From Nocardioides soli (GTDB lineage: Bacteria > Actinomycetota > Actinomycetes > Propionibacteriales > Nocardioidaceae), in assembly GCF_014191495.1 (NCBI RefSeq), contig NZ_JACHWR010000002.1, positions 1 through 64,000 on the forward strand: DNA of 64,000 nt. Direction: 5' to 3'. Position numbers and translations under genes: made by a program. This document shows positions 1 to 7,505 of the stretch, piece by piece. Under the pieces are notes generated by a model. It did no database searches. It was not told where the DNA came from and saw only the letters and a program-made list of their open reading frames with translations. How positions within the stretch are numbered: position 1 is the stretch's first letter; each line of letters opens with the position of its first letter.

Positions 1-294
1 GTCCGCCTGCCACCCGACCACTTCGACTGGGCCGAGGAGCGGGCCGAGCGCTGGATCGAGTGGATCGAGGGCAGCGGCGTCCACGTCGTCGGCGACGTCG
101 AGGAGCTGCGTCCGGTGCGCCCGGACCCCGACGAGCGCTACCGCCACCCCGACCGGGTCGGCCGCAAGCGGCAGCTCGAGACCGCCCTCAACGCGCTCGC
201 CGCGATGACCCGCGAGGCGGCGCGCCGCTCGGACCCCGACCGGACCCTGGTCTCGCGGATGCGCACCCAGGCCGAACGGCTGCGGGAGCGGTGA
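1..294 (+). CDS. C-terminal fragment of a sulfotransferase-family protein
   Basis: The frame is open from the window edge to a TGA at 292-294, giving 97 residues, so the start lies outside the window. No domain is complete. The stretch WIEWIEGSGVHVVGDVEEL resembles WIEEIEGRGYDVVGDLRDL near the C-terminus of the sulfotransferase-like protein ending at 2605. I therefore infer a tandem paralogue whose catalytic N-terminal part is missing here. The tail is rich in Arg and charged residues. The stop overlaps the GTG of the next gene by four bases (GTGA), so the three genes to 2605 look like one operon. Family assignment rests on the paralogy only. Confidence 0.7.
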   Translation, partial: VRLPPDHFDWAEERAERWIEWIEGSGVHVVGDVEELRPVRPDPDERYRHPDRVGRKRQLETALNALAAMTREAARRSDPDRTLVSRMRTQAERLRER

Positions 295-1394
295 GCCCCG
301 ACCCCGACTCTCCGGGACTCCGGCGGGCGTGGGGCTGGCACGCCCACCTGCGCGACGGGGGCGCGACGCCGTGGCGCGAGTGGTCGGGGGCCGGCGAGCC
401 CGGCGGCCGCTACCTGCCGGGCGCCCAGCAGCTCGAGCTGCTGCGCCGCCTCAACCTCACCGGGCCGGTGCCGGCCGCGCTGGTCGGCCGGGTGCTCGAG
501 GCCAGTGCCCCCGGCCGCGGCCGCCCCGACCTCGAGCTCGTGGGCGCCGTCGAGCCGCGGCCCTTCGGCCCCGGCCCCGTCGACCCCGCGGACCTCCCCG
601 ACGACGAGCTGCTGCGCGTGCTGGCCGGCCTGCTCGCTGAGGACGTGGTCGCCGCCGGCCTGCCCGAGCCGCCGCGCGCCCGCGCGGTCCGGCCGTGGCG
701 GCAGCGCTACCGCCTGGTCGGCGACCCGGTGCTGGCCGACCCGCGGCGCCGCGACCTGATCGCCCGCGGCCGGCCGCCGGGCGGACGTGGCTCGGTGGTG
801 CTGGTGCTCGGCGCCGACCTGGGCCGGATGCTCGTCGACGAGTGGACCGCCCGAAGCCTCGGGTACGGCGCGCCGCCCTTCCGCGAGTGGGTCGCGCGGG
901 CGGTGCGCGGCGACCTCCCGCAGCGTGTCGACCTGGCCCGTACGGCGGACTTCTGGCGCGGCCACGTCGGCCGGCACCGGGTGCGGATCGTGCTCGACCT
1001 GGACGCCGTCCCGCGCCTGGTGCGGGTGCGCCGGGCTCCCGCCGGCGCGCCCCGCCTGTCGGCCGACGCCGTCGACCTGGCCCGCCGGGTCGGGCAGGTG
1101 ATCGGGCTGCTCGCCGTACCCCCGCTGCGTCGCGACCTGCTGCGCGCCACGCTGCTGCCGTGGCTCGCGAGCGCGCCCGGGCCGGAGCTGGTGCTGCCCG
1201 CCCGGCACCTGGAGCGGGTGCACGGGCGGGCGACCCGGATGCGCGACGCGCTGCTGCGCGGTGGCTACCCTGTCCACGGCGATCCGGACGGCCTGCTGCC
1301 CGTGACTCGCCCCGGCGTCCCCGAGCCGTCGGACGCCGGCGCGCTGGCGCTCGGGATGCGCCTGCTGCTGGACCGGAGTGGAGGAGCACCGTGA
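291..1394 (+). CDS. hypothetical protein in sulfotransferase operon
   Basis: A 367-residue protein that I do not recognise. It starts at the GTG at 291, which overlaps the upstream stop, and its own stop at 1392-1394 overlaps the next GTG in the same way. This gives tight translational coupling on both sides. There is no signal peptide, membrane segment or familiar catalytic motif. The protein is Arg/Leu/Pro rich, with a hydrophobic strand-like stretch (SVVLVLGADLGRMLVDEW) near the middle. Position between two sulfotransferase-like proteins suggests a linked role, for example in acceptor synthesis or recognition, but this is only context. An in-frame ATG far upstream at 60 would run through the preceding gene and is not credible. 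Confidence 0.75.
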   Translation: MSPDPDSPGLRRAWGWHAHLRDGGATPWREWSGAGEPGGRYLPGAQQLELLRRLNLTGPVPAALVGRVLEASAPGRGRPDLELVGAVEPRPFGPGPVDPADLPDDELLRVLAGLLAEDVVAAGLPEPPRARAVRPWRQRYRLVGDPVLADPRRRDLIARGRPPGGRGSVVLVLGADLGRMLVDEWTARSLGYGAPPFREWVARAVRGDLPQRVDLARTADFWRGHVGRHRVRIVLDLDAVPRLVRVRRAPAGAPRLSADAVDLARRVGQVIGLLAVPPLRRDLLRATLLPWLASAPGPELVLPARHLERVHGRATRMRDALLRGGYPVHGDPDGLLPVTRPGVPEPSDAGALALGMRLLLDRSGGAP

Positions 1395-2605
1395 GCGCGA
1401 AGGTCCTCCTGCACGTCGGCACGCCGAAGACCGGCACGTCGTACCTCCAGGACGTGCTGTTCCGCAACCGGCGCCGGCTCGCGAGCTCGGGCATCCTCTA
1501 CCCGGCCGACCGCTTCGACGCCCACTTCCTGGCGGCGCTCGACCTGATGCGGATGCCCTGGGGCGGCCTCGAGGCCGAGGCCGTGGGCGCCTGGGACCGG
1601 CTCGCCGAGCGGGTCCGCCGCCACCGCGGCACCGCGATCGTCAGCCACGAGATCCTCGCGACCGCCTCGCGCGCGCAGGCCGGCCGCGCGCTCGCCTCGC
1701 TCGGCCACGGCGACGGCACCGAGATCCACCTGGTGATCTCCGCGCGCGACCTGGTGCGCCAGCTGCCCGCGGAGTGGCAGGAGAACGTCAAACACCGCGC
1801 CGGGCTGCCTTACCGGGCCTTCCTCGACCAGATCCGCGACCCGGCGCGCGACACCCGCATCTCGACGTGGTTCTGGGGCGTCCAGGAGCTGCCCGACATC
1901 CTCGACCGGTGGGGCCACGACCTGCCGCCCGAGCGGATCCACGTGGTCACCGTGCCGCCCCCCGGCGGCCCGCAGCAGCTGCTCTGGAAGCGGTTCAGCC
2001 TCGTGTTCGGCCTCGACGGGCTCGACCTCGACCTCGAGGCGGAGCGCGCCAACCCGTCGCTCGGCGTACCGGAGACGACGCTGGTGCGCCGCCTCAACCG
2101 CGCCGCCAACCAGGAGCTCGAGCCCGCCGACTACCGGCCGCTGGTGCGCGAGCTGCTCGCCCACAACACGCTCTCGCAGCGCAGCGGCTCGCCGCGCCTC
2201 GCGCTGCCGCCCGAGCTGCACCCGTGGGTCAGTCAGGTGACCTCGTCGTGGATCGAGGAGATCGAGGGGCGCGGGTACGACGTGGTGGGCGACCTGCGCG
2301 ACCTGGTCGGTGCGCCCGCGGTCACCGACTACGTCGACCCCGACCACCCCGACGAGGCCCAGGTGGCCGAGGCGGGCGTCGACGCGCTCAAGGCGGTGCT
2401 GCTCGAGGCAGCCCGGCTGCGGCACGTCGAGGCCCAGCTGCGCGCCGAGCTGCTCGACACCCAGAAGGCGCTGGAGCGCTCCTACCTGCGACCGACGTAC
2501 CGCTGGCGCGAGCGCACCGTGCGCCGGCTCCAGGACGGCCAGCTCGGCCGCGGACTGCTCCGGGCCTACCGCCGCGCCCGCGGGCGCAGCTCCGAGCCGG
2601 CGTAG
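1391..2605 (+). CDS. sulfotransferase family protein
   Basis: A 404-residue protein beginning VSAKVLLHVGTPKTGTSYLQ. The GTPKTGTSYLQ segment near residues 9-19 matches the 5'-phosphosulfate-binding loop of PAPS-dependent sulfotransferases, where Lys and Thr contact the sulfuryl donor. Further on, VISARDLVRQLPAEWQ fits the 3'-phosphate-binding RD..RQ..S-like element of this family. The C-terminal third is helical and charged, ending in a basic tail (YRRARGRSSEPA), and may be specific to this actinobacterial subgroup. The likely reaction is sulfate transfer from PAPS to an unknown carbohydrate or lipid acceptor. The GTG start overlaps the upstream stop. The 3' end overlaps the convergent EcsC-like gene by 40 bases. 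Confidence 0.85.
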   Translation: MSAKVLLHVGTPKTGTSYLQDVLFRNRRRLASSGILYPADRFDAHFLAALDLMRMPWGGLEAEAVGAWDRLAERVRRHRGTAIVSHEILATASRAQAGRALASLGHGDGTEIHLVISARDLVRQLPAEWQENVKHRAGLPYRAFLDQIRDPARDTRISTWFWGVQELPDILDRWGHDLPPERIHVVTVPPPGGPQQLLWKRFSLVFGLDGLDLDLEAERANPSLGVPETTLVRRLNRAANQELEPADYRPLVRELLAHNTLSQRSGSPRLALPPELHPWVSQVTSSWIEEIEGRGYDVVGDLRDLVGAPAVTDYVDPDHPDEAQVAEAGVDALKAVLLEAARLRHVEAQLRAELLDTQKALERSYLRPTYRWRERTVRRLQDGQLGRGLLRAYRRARGRSSEPA

Positions 2606-3258
2606 CGGCCGATCCGCCAGGTCGCGAGTCCGTCGACGCCCATGCCGACCACGCCGCCGACGATCGGCACCTTGCGGGTGACCGCGACGGCGGCGCGCTT
2701 GCCGGCCACCTTGGCGACCAGCTCGGAGGTCACCTCGGCCGCGAGCACCCGCTGGGTCTCGGGATCGTGCACCGGCGCGGTGGCCAGCGCCATCGGCGGC
2801 GCGGGGATCTTGCTGGCCCGCACCAGCGCGTCGACCTTCTCCTCGCCGAGCAGGCAGGCCAGCACCGCGTCGTGCACGCGGGGGTCGTCGAGGTCGTAGC
2901 CGCGCAGGTGGGCGATCGCCGCCACCATCCGGGCCTGGATCAGGGCCAGGCCGGTGATGTTCGTGGGCACGGTGACCACGGCCGTGAACGCCCCGCCGAC
3001 GCTGGTCAGCATGCCCTGGGCGCCCGCGTAGCGGACGTGGTCGTCGATGATCGCGTTCAGCGCGCGCCTGCGGTGCCCGCGGGCGTCGTGCAGCCGGCGC
3101 TCCGCCGCGACCGCCGCCGGGGCCAGCGGTCCGATGCCGTGGATCGCGCGGTGCAGGGCCTCCCGCACGAAGCCGGCGTTGAGGTCGGGGGCGAGCGCGG
3201 GCAACCGCGGCGCGACGTAGCGCCCCGCCATCCTGCTCACGCTGCCCTTTCCTGCCAT
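2566..3258 (-). CDS. EcsC family protein
   Basis: A 230-residue protein with the EcsC (PF12787) pattern. It has a central glycine- and alanine-rich hydrophobic section (GMLTSVGGAFTAVVTVPTNI) and a C-terminal KVPIVGGVVGMGVDGLATWR segment. In this family such segments are thought to associate with membranes. The biochemical role of actinobacterial EcsC-like proteins is not established. The ATG at 3258 is followed by an alternative in-frame ATG nine codons later. The gene is divergent from aat with 33 bases between starts, so the two share a short promoter region. It runs convergently into the sulfotransferase gene. Confidence 0.8.
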   Translation of the reverse strand: MAGKGSVSRMAGRYVAPRLPALAPDLNAGFVREALHRAIHGIGPLAPAAVAAERRLHDARGHRRRALNAIIDDHVRYAGAQGMLTSVGGAFTAVVTVPTNITGLALIQARMVAAIAHLRGYDLDDPRVHDAVLACLLGEEKVDALVRASKIPAPPMALATAPVHDPETQRVLAAEVTSELVAKVAGKRAAVAVTRKVPIVGGVVGMGVDGLATWRIGRYAGSELRPRARR

Positions 3259-3291
3259 GTCTCGATCGTACGGACCGCTACCGTCGACCCT

Positions 3292-3969
3292 GTGCCGCCC
3301 GTCGAACCGCCACCGTCGCGCTGGTCGTTCGGCGAACCGCTGGGCCAGCATCTGTTCGACGACATGGTCGGCATCGGCGCCGACCTGGAGCCGGGCACGC
3401 TGCTCGCGGCGTACCGGCGCGGGCTGTTCCCGATGCCGGGAGGCAAGCCGGGGGACCCGCTGCACTGGTTCTGCCCGGTGGACCGCGGGGTGCTGCCGCT
3501 CGACGGGCTGGTCGTGTCGCGGTCGCTGCGGCGGTCGTGCCGCGACTTCGAGATCCGCGTCGACACGGCGTTCGCCGACGTCGTCGACGCGTGCGCCGAC
3601 CCGGCCCGGCCGCAGGGCTGGATCGACGGCGACATCCGATCGGCGTACCTGCGGCTGCACGAGCTGGGCTGGGCGCACTCCGTCGAGGCCTGGCGCGACG
3701 GTCGGCTGGCCGGCGGGCTGTACGGCGTCGCCGTGGGGGGGCTGTTCGCCGGTGAGTCGATGTTCCACCACGAGCGCGACGCGTCGAAGGTCGCGTTGGT
3801 CGGGCTGGTCGGGCTGCTCCGTGACGAGTACGTCGACGCGCGGCTGCTCGACGTGCAGTGGATGACCCCGCACCTGGCCTCGCTGGGCGTGGTCGAGATC
3901 CAGCGCACGACGTACCTGGGGCTGCTGTCGCGGGCGCTGCGCGCGCCGCTGCCCGCGATCTGGCGCTGA
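3292..3969 (+). CDS. aat: leucyl/phenylalanyl-tRNA-protein transferase
   Basis: A 225-residue protein, the usual size for Aat. It transfers Leu or Phe from aminoacyl-tRNA to N-terminal Arg or Lys of proteins, creating an N-degron for Clp-dependent degradation. Diagnostic stretches are LLAAYRRGLFPMP near the N-terminus, WFCPVDRGVLPLD, the central GWAHSVEAWRDGRLAGGLYG, GGLFAGESMFH, and DVQWMTPHLASLG near the C-terminus. I chose the GTG at 3292 because it leaves VPPVEPPPSRWSFGEP before the conserved core. The last 42 bases are duplicated about 790 bases downstream (see the repeat entries). Confidence 0.95.
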   Translation: MPPVEPPPSRWSFGEPLGQHLFDDMVGIGADLEPGTLLAAYRRGLFPMPGGKPGDPLHWFCPVDRGVLPLDGLVVSRSLRRSCRDFEIRVDTAFADVVDACADPARPQGWIDGDIRSAYLRLHELGWAHSVEAWRDGRLAGGLYGVAVGGLFAGESMFHHERDASKVALVGLVGLLRDEYVDARLLDVQWMTPHLASLGVVEIQRTTYLGLLSRALRAPLPAIWR

Positions 3970-3970
3970 G
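3929..3970 (+). repeat. direct repeat, copy 1 (3' end of aat)
   Basis: This 42-base segment forms the end of the aat coding sequence including its stop codon. It matches 4721-4762 at 39 of 42 positions by direct comparison. The two copies enclose the secreted-protein gene at 4049-4609. Confidence 0.8.
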
Positions 3971-4001
3971 GCGGCGAGCGACCCGCCCGGGAACGGGAAG
4001 A

Positions 4002-4031
4002 GCCCGGCCCGCGGTGACGGCGGTGCCGGGC
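4002..4031. terminator. bidirectional terminator hairpin between aat and secreted protein gene
   Basis: GCCCGGC at 4002-4008 pairs with GCCGGGC at 4025-4031, and the flanking purine and pyrimidine runs could extend the stem imperfectly. It lies 32 bases after the aat stop and 17 bases from the stop of the convergent gene. No clear T-run follows, which is common in high-GC actinobacteria. Confidence 0.5.
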
Positions 4032-4048
4032 CCTCCCTCGTCGCGCGG

Positions 4049-4609
4049 TTACTCCGCGTTGCCTCGGTCGACGAGGCCGGCGAGCCTCCGGTCGGCCTGC
4101 TCCGGAGTGGCGCCGGCGGCGACCTGCTCGTCCCAGAACGCCTGCGCGCGAGCGTCGACCTCCGCGACGGGGCCGTCGAAGATCGACCCCTCCGGGGCGA
4201 GGTACCGCGCGCCCTCCAGGCTCCCGCCCGGGCCGAGCGCCAGCCCGACCGCGGCGGGCAGATGCATCACGCCGGGAAGGTAGGGCGAGGACATCGCGGC
4301 CAGACCGTCACCATCGGTCTCGACCCGGTCGGCCGGGCCGTTCCACTTCGAGCCCGCCGGACCCTCGTAGCTGGCGCCCTCCGGCCCACCGTCCGGATCC
4401 AGGTGCAGCAGCACGTCGGCGGCGACGTGCTCGACCCCGGGGATGAACGGCGAGGACATCGATGCGAGGCCGCCGCCGTTCCCGGAACGATCGATCTCCG
4501 CGTGCGCGGCCTGCGCCGCACCCGTGCCCAGCACGCCTGCGCCCAGGCCGCCGATCGCACCCACCGCGATACCCGCGGCCGCGAGTCGACGGGTCTTACG
4601 CTTCATCAT
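4049..4609 (-). CDS. secreted protein with internal duplication
   Basis: A 186-residue protein of unknown function. The N-terminus MMKRKTRRLAAAGIAVGAIG runs into a hydrophobic, Ala/Gly-rich core and AAQAAHA, a good Sec signal peptide with a likely cleavage after an A-x-A site. The mature part contains two similar units of about 48 residues. The first starts at GLASMSSPFIPGVEH and the second at GLAAMSSPYLPGVMH; each ends near (K/I)(W/F)(N/D)GP. A C-terminal stretch EQVAAGATPEQADRRLA is helical. The ATG at 4609 was chosen over the ATG at 4621 because GGGAG sits five bases upstream of it. The gene is bracketed by the aat-end repeats, which suggests insertion as a block. Confidence 0.75.
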   Translation of the reverse strand: MMKRKTRRLAAAGIAVGAIGGLGAGVLGTGAAQAAHAEIDRSGNGGGLASMSSPFIPGVEHVAADVLLHLDPDGGPEGASYEGPAGSKWNGPADRVETDGDGLAAMSSPYLPGVMHLPAAVGLALGPGGSLEGARYLAPEGSIFDGPVAEVDARAQAFWDEQVAAGATPEQADRRLAGLVDRGNAE

Positions 4610-4720
4610 CACAACTCCCATCAGCTGTCGAACATCGGACGACGGACACCTTCGCGGCCGCCCGTGAAGATCCCGTCAGAAACCCGTCGAACTCCGATGT
4701 CTGCTGTTGTCTGTTGTTGC

Positions 4721-4762
4721 CGCGGGCGCTGCGCCCGCCGCTGCCCGCGATCCGGCGGTGAG
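4721..4762 (+). repeat. direct repeat, copy 2 (orphan aat 3' end)
   Basis: Near-identical to 3929-3970, including the equivalent of the aat stop, but with no aat coding sequence in front of it. It lies directly beside the stop of the rhodanese gene at 4765. Confidence 0.8.
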
Positions 4763-4764
4763 CG

Positions 4765-5100
4765 TCAGACGACCTGGGGCGGCTGTCCGGTGTCGCTGAC
4801 CATCGGCCGGCCGGCGCCCTCCCAGTCGAGCATCCCGCCGGCGAGGTTGACCGCGTCGTACCCCTGCTGCTGGAGCCAGGAGACGGCCTGCGCGGAGCGG
4901 CCGCCGATCTTGCAGACCACCAGCGTCTGCCCGGCCGGCAGCTCGTCGAGGCGCAGCGGCAGCAGCGAGAGCGGGATGTGCAGCGCGCCCTCGATGTGGC
5001 CGTAGGCCCACTCGACCGGCTCGCGCACGTCGAGCACCACCAACCCCTCCGGAAGCGGGTCGGGTACGCCGTCGACGGCGACGGTCGGGATCTGGGTCAT
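4765..5100 (-). CDS. rhodanese-like domain protein
   Basis: A 111-residue single-domain rhodanese, expected to carry a persulfide on its active-site Cys and transfer sulfane sulfur. The fold markers are LVVLDVREPVEWAYGHIEGA near residues 20-40 and the active-site loop CKIGGRS, where the Cys starts the six-residue loop and the Arg is conserved. The C-terminal AVNLAGGMLDWEGAG-type ending is also typical. Small stand-alone rhodaneses of this kind act in the cytoplasm. The ATG at 5100 gives the expected MTQIPTV start. Its partner pathway cannot be deduced from the neighbours. Confidence 0.9.
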   Translation of the reverse strand: MTQIPTVAVDGVPDPLPEGLVVLDVREPVEWAYGHIEGALHIPLSLLPLRLDELPAGQTLVVCKIGGRSAQAVSWLQQQGYDAVNLAGGMLDWEGAGRPMVSDTGQPPQVV

Positions 5101-5298
5101 CGGTCGGCCTCTCTGGGGCGTTCGGCTGCGCGGTCGATGATCCGACACTAGGCTCCCCGCGCCGTCCCGACGACCCCGAGGTGCGCTGTGCGTCTCCCGA
5201 CCATGTCGGTGCCCCGTGGCAGATTGCCGCAGACAGGCACCGGCGACGAGGAGGGAGCGACATGGATCGAGGCATCGCAACTCACGCCATCGATCGAC

Positions 5299-5327
5299 TT
5301 GAAGTCGGGGCCGGTGCCGACCATACT
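5299..5327 (+). promoter_or_regulatory. predicted promoter of the Abi-like gene
   Basis: TTGAAG at 5299-5304 and CATACT at 5322-5327 are separated by 17 bases, a good match to a sigma-70-type promoter. Transcription would begin just before the hairpin leader at 5335. Confidence 0.5.
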
Positions 5328-5334
5328 CGTACAC

Positions 5335-5393
5335 GTAGCGCCCCAGGGACCTTCGGCGAGAGCCGGACCCCTGGGGCTACTGTCTTCTAGGGG
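5335..5393 (+). promoter_or_regulatory. structured 5' leader with ribosome-site alternative pairing
   Basis: GTAGC at 5335-5339 plus CCCAGGG at 5342-5348 can pair with CCCTGGG and GCTAC ending at 5380, with a two-base bulge. The inner strand CCCCT at 5368-5372 could instead pair with AGGGG at 5389-5393, which is the ribosome-binding site of the next gene. The two pairings are mutually exclusive. A regulatory role is inference. Confidence 0.4.
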
Positions 5394-5398
5394 CTAGG

Positions 5399-6088
5399 TT
5401 GGACCCCGCATCCCTCGCAGGTCTTGAAGCATTCATCGGCGGGCCACGCTTCAATCGCTACCTCTCCCGTTACGGCGGGAACCGCATCTACGCTGCCCGG
5501 CTCTACGGCTGGAATCATGCTGCCGCAGCTGCCTTCTGGGGGCCGATCGGCATCGTTGAGATCGCCATCCGAAATGCCATTCACGACCAGCTCACCATTG
5601 GCCGGAAACGCGCCGACTGGTGGAACGACCCACATCTGAACCTGTGCGCTGGAGAGAGGGCGCACCTCACCTCGGCCATCACCACCCTCCAGCAGCGCGG
5701 TACGGCCAGTCCGACGCCCGACCAGGTCGTCGCAGCAACCTCGTTCGGGCTGTGGGTCGGGCTCCTCAGTGAAGGAGTCCACTCGAACCTCGCCCTGCGC
5801 TACGAAACGACGCTCTGGCAACCACGCCTGGTCAAGGCGTTCCCGCATGCCCAGCACGGTCGTCGCTACGTCCACGCCAAGCTTCGCGACATACAACACC
5901 TGCGCAATCGCATCGCCCATCACGAACCGATCTACGTTTCTCCCCTGCAACAGGTCTACGACGCCATTCTCGAGGTCGCAGCGATGGTGCATCCCGACGC
6001 ACGAACATTCATCGACGGCTGTAGCACGGTGCCGACAGTCCTGGCTGCCCAGCAGGCCGCCATCACGCAAGGGGACGTCACCTTCTGA
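5399..6088 (+). CDS. Abi-like HEPN family protein (candidate abortive infection)
   Basis: A 229-residue protein resembling the Abi_2/AbiD-AbiF group of phage-exclusion proteins. The C-terminal half contains LRNRIAHHEPIY, which supplies the R-x4-H signature of HEPN ribonucleases. The N-terminal part (LEAFIGGPRFNRYLSRYGGN, then WGPIGIVEIAIRNAIHDQL) also fits the family. I predict RNA cleavage upon phage infection, by analogy only. The start is TTG at 5399, with AGGGG five bases upstream. Codon choice is looser than in neighbouring genes, with more A/T third positions, which suggests horizontal acquisition. It has its own promoter and structured leader. It lies between convergent housekeeping genes with no visible antitoxin partner. 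Confidence 0.75.
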   Translation: MDPASLAGLEAFIGGPRFNRYLSRYGGNRIYAARLYGWNHAAAAAFWGPIGIVEIAIRNAIHDQLTIGRKRADWWNDPHLNLCAGERAHLTSAITTLQQRGTASPTPDQVVAATSFGLWVGLLSEGVHSNLALRYETTLWQPRLVKAFPHAQHGRRYVHAKLRDIQHLRNRIAHHEPIYVSPLQQVYDAILEVAAMVHPDARTFIDGCSTVPTVLAAQQAAITQGDVTF

Positions 6089-6106
6089 CGGGCCTGGGCC
6101 CGGGGA

Positions 6107-6973
6107 CTACTTCAGCAGCTTGCTCATCCGCCGGTCGGCGAGCGGCTTGCCGCCGGTCTGGCAGGTCGGGCAGTACTGCAGGCTCGAGTCGGCGAAGGAG
6201 ACCTCGCGCACCGTGTCGCCGCAGACCGGGCAGGGCTTGCCGGTGCGGCCGTGGACGGCGAGGTTGGACTTCTTCTCGCCCTTCAGCTCGCTCGCCGCCA
6301 GGCCGCGCGAGCGGTCGACCGCGTCGCCGAGGGTGGTGCGCAGCGCGGCGTACAGCACCTCGAGCTCCTCGTCGGTGAGGTGGCCGGCGGGCTTGAAGGG
6401 CGACATCTTCGCGGCGTGCAGGATCTCGTCGGAGTAGGCGTTGCCGATGCCCGCGATCGTGCCCTGGTGGCGCAGCACGCCCTTGAGCTGCTTGCCGCCC
6501 TCCCGCTCCAGGATCGCCCGCAGGCGGTCGATCGTGAAGTCGTCGGTCAGCGGGTCGGGGCCCAGGCTGGCGATGCCGGGCACGTCCTGCGGGTCGCGGA
6601 CGACGTACGCCGCGAGGCTCTTGCGGGTGCCGGCCTCGGTGACGTCGAGCCCGGACTGGTCGTCGAGCACGATCCGGAGCGCGAGCGTCGACTTGGTGCT
6701 CGGCTTCGGCGGGATCGTGGGCACCTCGTCGCGCCAGCGCATCCAGCCGGCGCGGGCGAGGTGGAGCACGAGGTGCAGTCCGGACGCCTCGATGTCGAGG
6801 AACTTGCCGTGCCGGGTGACGTCGTCGACCAGCGTGCCCTCGAGCGCGCTCAGCGGAGGATCGAAGGTCTTGAGGGCGCTGAACTGCGCCACGTGGATCT
6901 TCGCGATCGCGTGGCCGTCGAGCCGCCCCCGGAGGTCGAGGGCCAGCGCTTCCACCTCGGGCAGCTCGGGCAC
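6107..6973 (-). CDS. Fpg/Nei family DNA glycosylase
   Basis: A 288-residue DNA glycosylase/AP lyase of base-excision repair. MPELPEVEALALDL gives the catalytic Pro exposed after Met removal and the following Glu. The H2TH region is represented by LKGVLRHQGTIAGIGNAYSD, with the DNA-contacting Asn in GIGNAYSDEIL. The C-terminus has a zinc finger made of CPVC and CPTC pairs, followed by TGGKPLADRR with the lesion-recognition Arg region. The loop differs from classical MutM, and actinobacterial proteins of this subgroup often show Nei-like or atypical specificity, so I do not call mutM. It ends 18 bases from the convergent Abi-like gene. Confidence 0.9.
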   Translation of the reverse strand: MPELPEVEALALDLRGRLDGHAIAKIHVAQFSALKTFDPPLSALEGTLVDDVTRHGKFLDIEASGLHLVLHLARAGWMRWRDEVPTIPPKPSTKSTLALRIVLDDQSGLDVTEAGTRKSLAAYVVRDPQDVPGIASLGPDPLTDDFTIDRLRAILEREGGKQLKGVLRHQGTIAGIGNAYSDEILHAAKMSPFKPAGHLTDEELEVLYAALRTTLGDAVDRSRGLAASELKGEKKSNLAVHGRTGKPCPVCGDTVREVSFADSSLQYCPTCQTGGKPLADRRMSKLLK

Positions 6974-7021
6974 GGCGCGAGTCTAGTGAAGCTGGGCAGG
7001 CCCGGCGACCTGGCGGAACCG

Positions 7022-7327
7022 ATGACAGGCGTCGACTTCCGGGAGCATCATGGGGGCGTGTCCGTCGTGCGCCCGCTCCCCGAGCTGGGGTCGATCTACC
7101 TCGACGCCCGGGGTGACGACCGCGCCCTGCGGGTGAGCTGGCACCACGAGTCGGGCCTGGTCGTGCTGTCGCTGTGGCGCGACAACGTGTGCGCCGGCAG
7201 CTTCCGGCTGGCCGTCGACGAGGTGCCCGCGCTGATCGAGCTGCTGCGCGCCGGGCTGGTGCGCTCCTACGACGACGCCCGTGAGCGGCTCGATGAGATC
7301 GAGGCTGGGACGGCCGAGTCCGCCTGA
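7022..7327 (+). CDS. conserved hypothetical protein
   Basis: A small soluble protein of 101 residues from the ATG at 7022, or 89 from the GTG at 7058. The second start is plausible because conserved-looking sequence begins around VRPLPELGSIYLD. The body has alternating hydrophobic and charged residues (LRVSWHHESGLVVLSLWRDN) suggesting a small beta-rich fold, then a helical ALIELLRAGLVRSYDDAR tail. I recognise this general type from actinobacteria but no function is known. It is divergent from the glycosylase gene and followed by a palindrome-bounded repeat. Confidence 0.65.
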   Translation: MTGVDFREHHGGVSVVRPLPELGSIYLDARGDDRALRVSWHHESGLVVLSLWRDNVCAGSFRLAVDEVPALIELLRAGLVRSYDDARERLDEIEAGTAESA

Positions 7328-7351
7328 GGCCGGTTCGTCACGGCGGCCGCC

Positions 7352-7440
7352 GGTTCATCAAGGGATGAGGATCAAGTCGCGCATCCCTCGCTGTGCTCAC
7401 CTTGGGAAGCGTGACTCCGCCTTCATCCCTTGATGAAACC
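7352..7440. repeat. inverted-repeat element, copy 1
   Basis: An 89-base element bounded by TTCATCAAGGGATGA on the left and its complement TCATCCCTTGATGAA on the right. A second copy in opposite orientation lies at 18815-18902. The two share the termini and the internal words CGCGCATCCCT and CTCACC. It carries no reading frame and is too short for a transposase, so it could be a MITE- or REP-like element. Confidence 0.75.
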
Positions 7441-7505
7441 GACGCGCGCGACGGCATGCCGCCAAATCTACGAAATCCCCTAGACACCCGGATACCGTCG
7501 AACAC

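Noticed and set aside
138..1277. Long open frame on the minus strand opposite the first operon
   Set aside because: It is a high-GC shadow of the plus-strand coding sequence, Arg/Pro/Gln-rich with no recognisable motif.
1378..3291. Continuation of the aat frame far upstream on the plus strand
   Set aside because: The frame happens to stay open, but it runs through the sulfotransferase gene and the minus-strand EcsC gene and translates to low-complexity Arg/Pro sequence.
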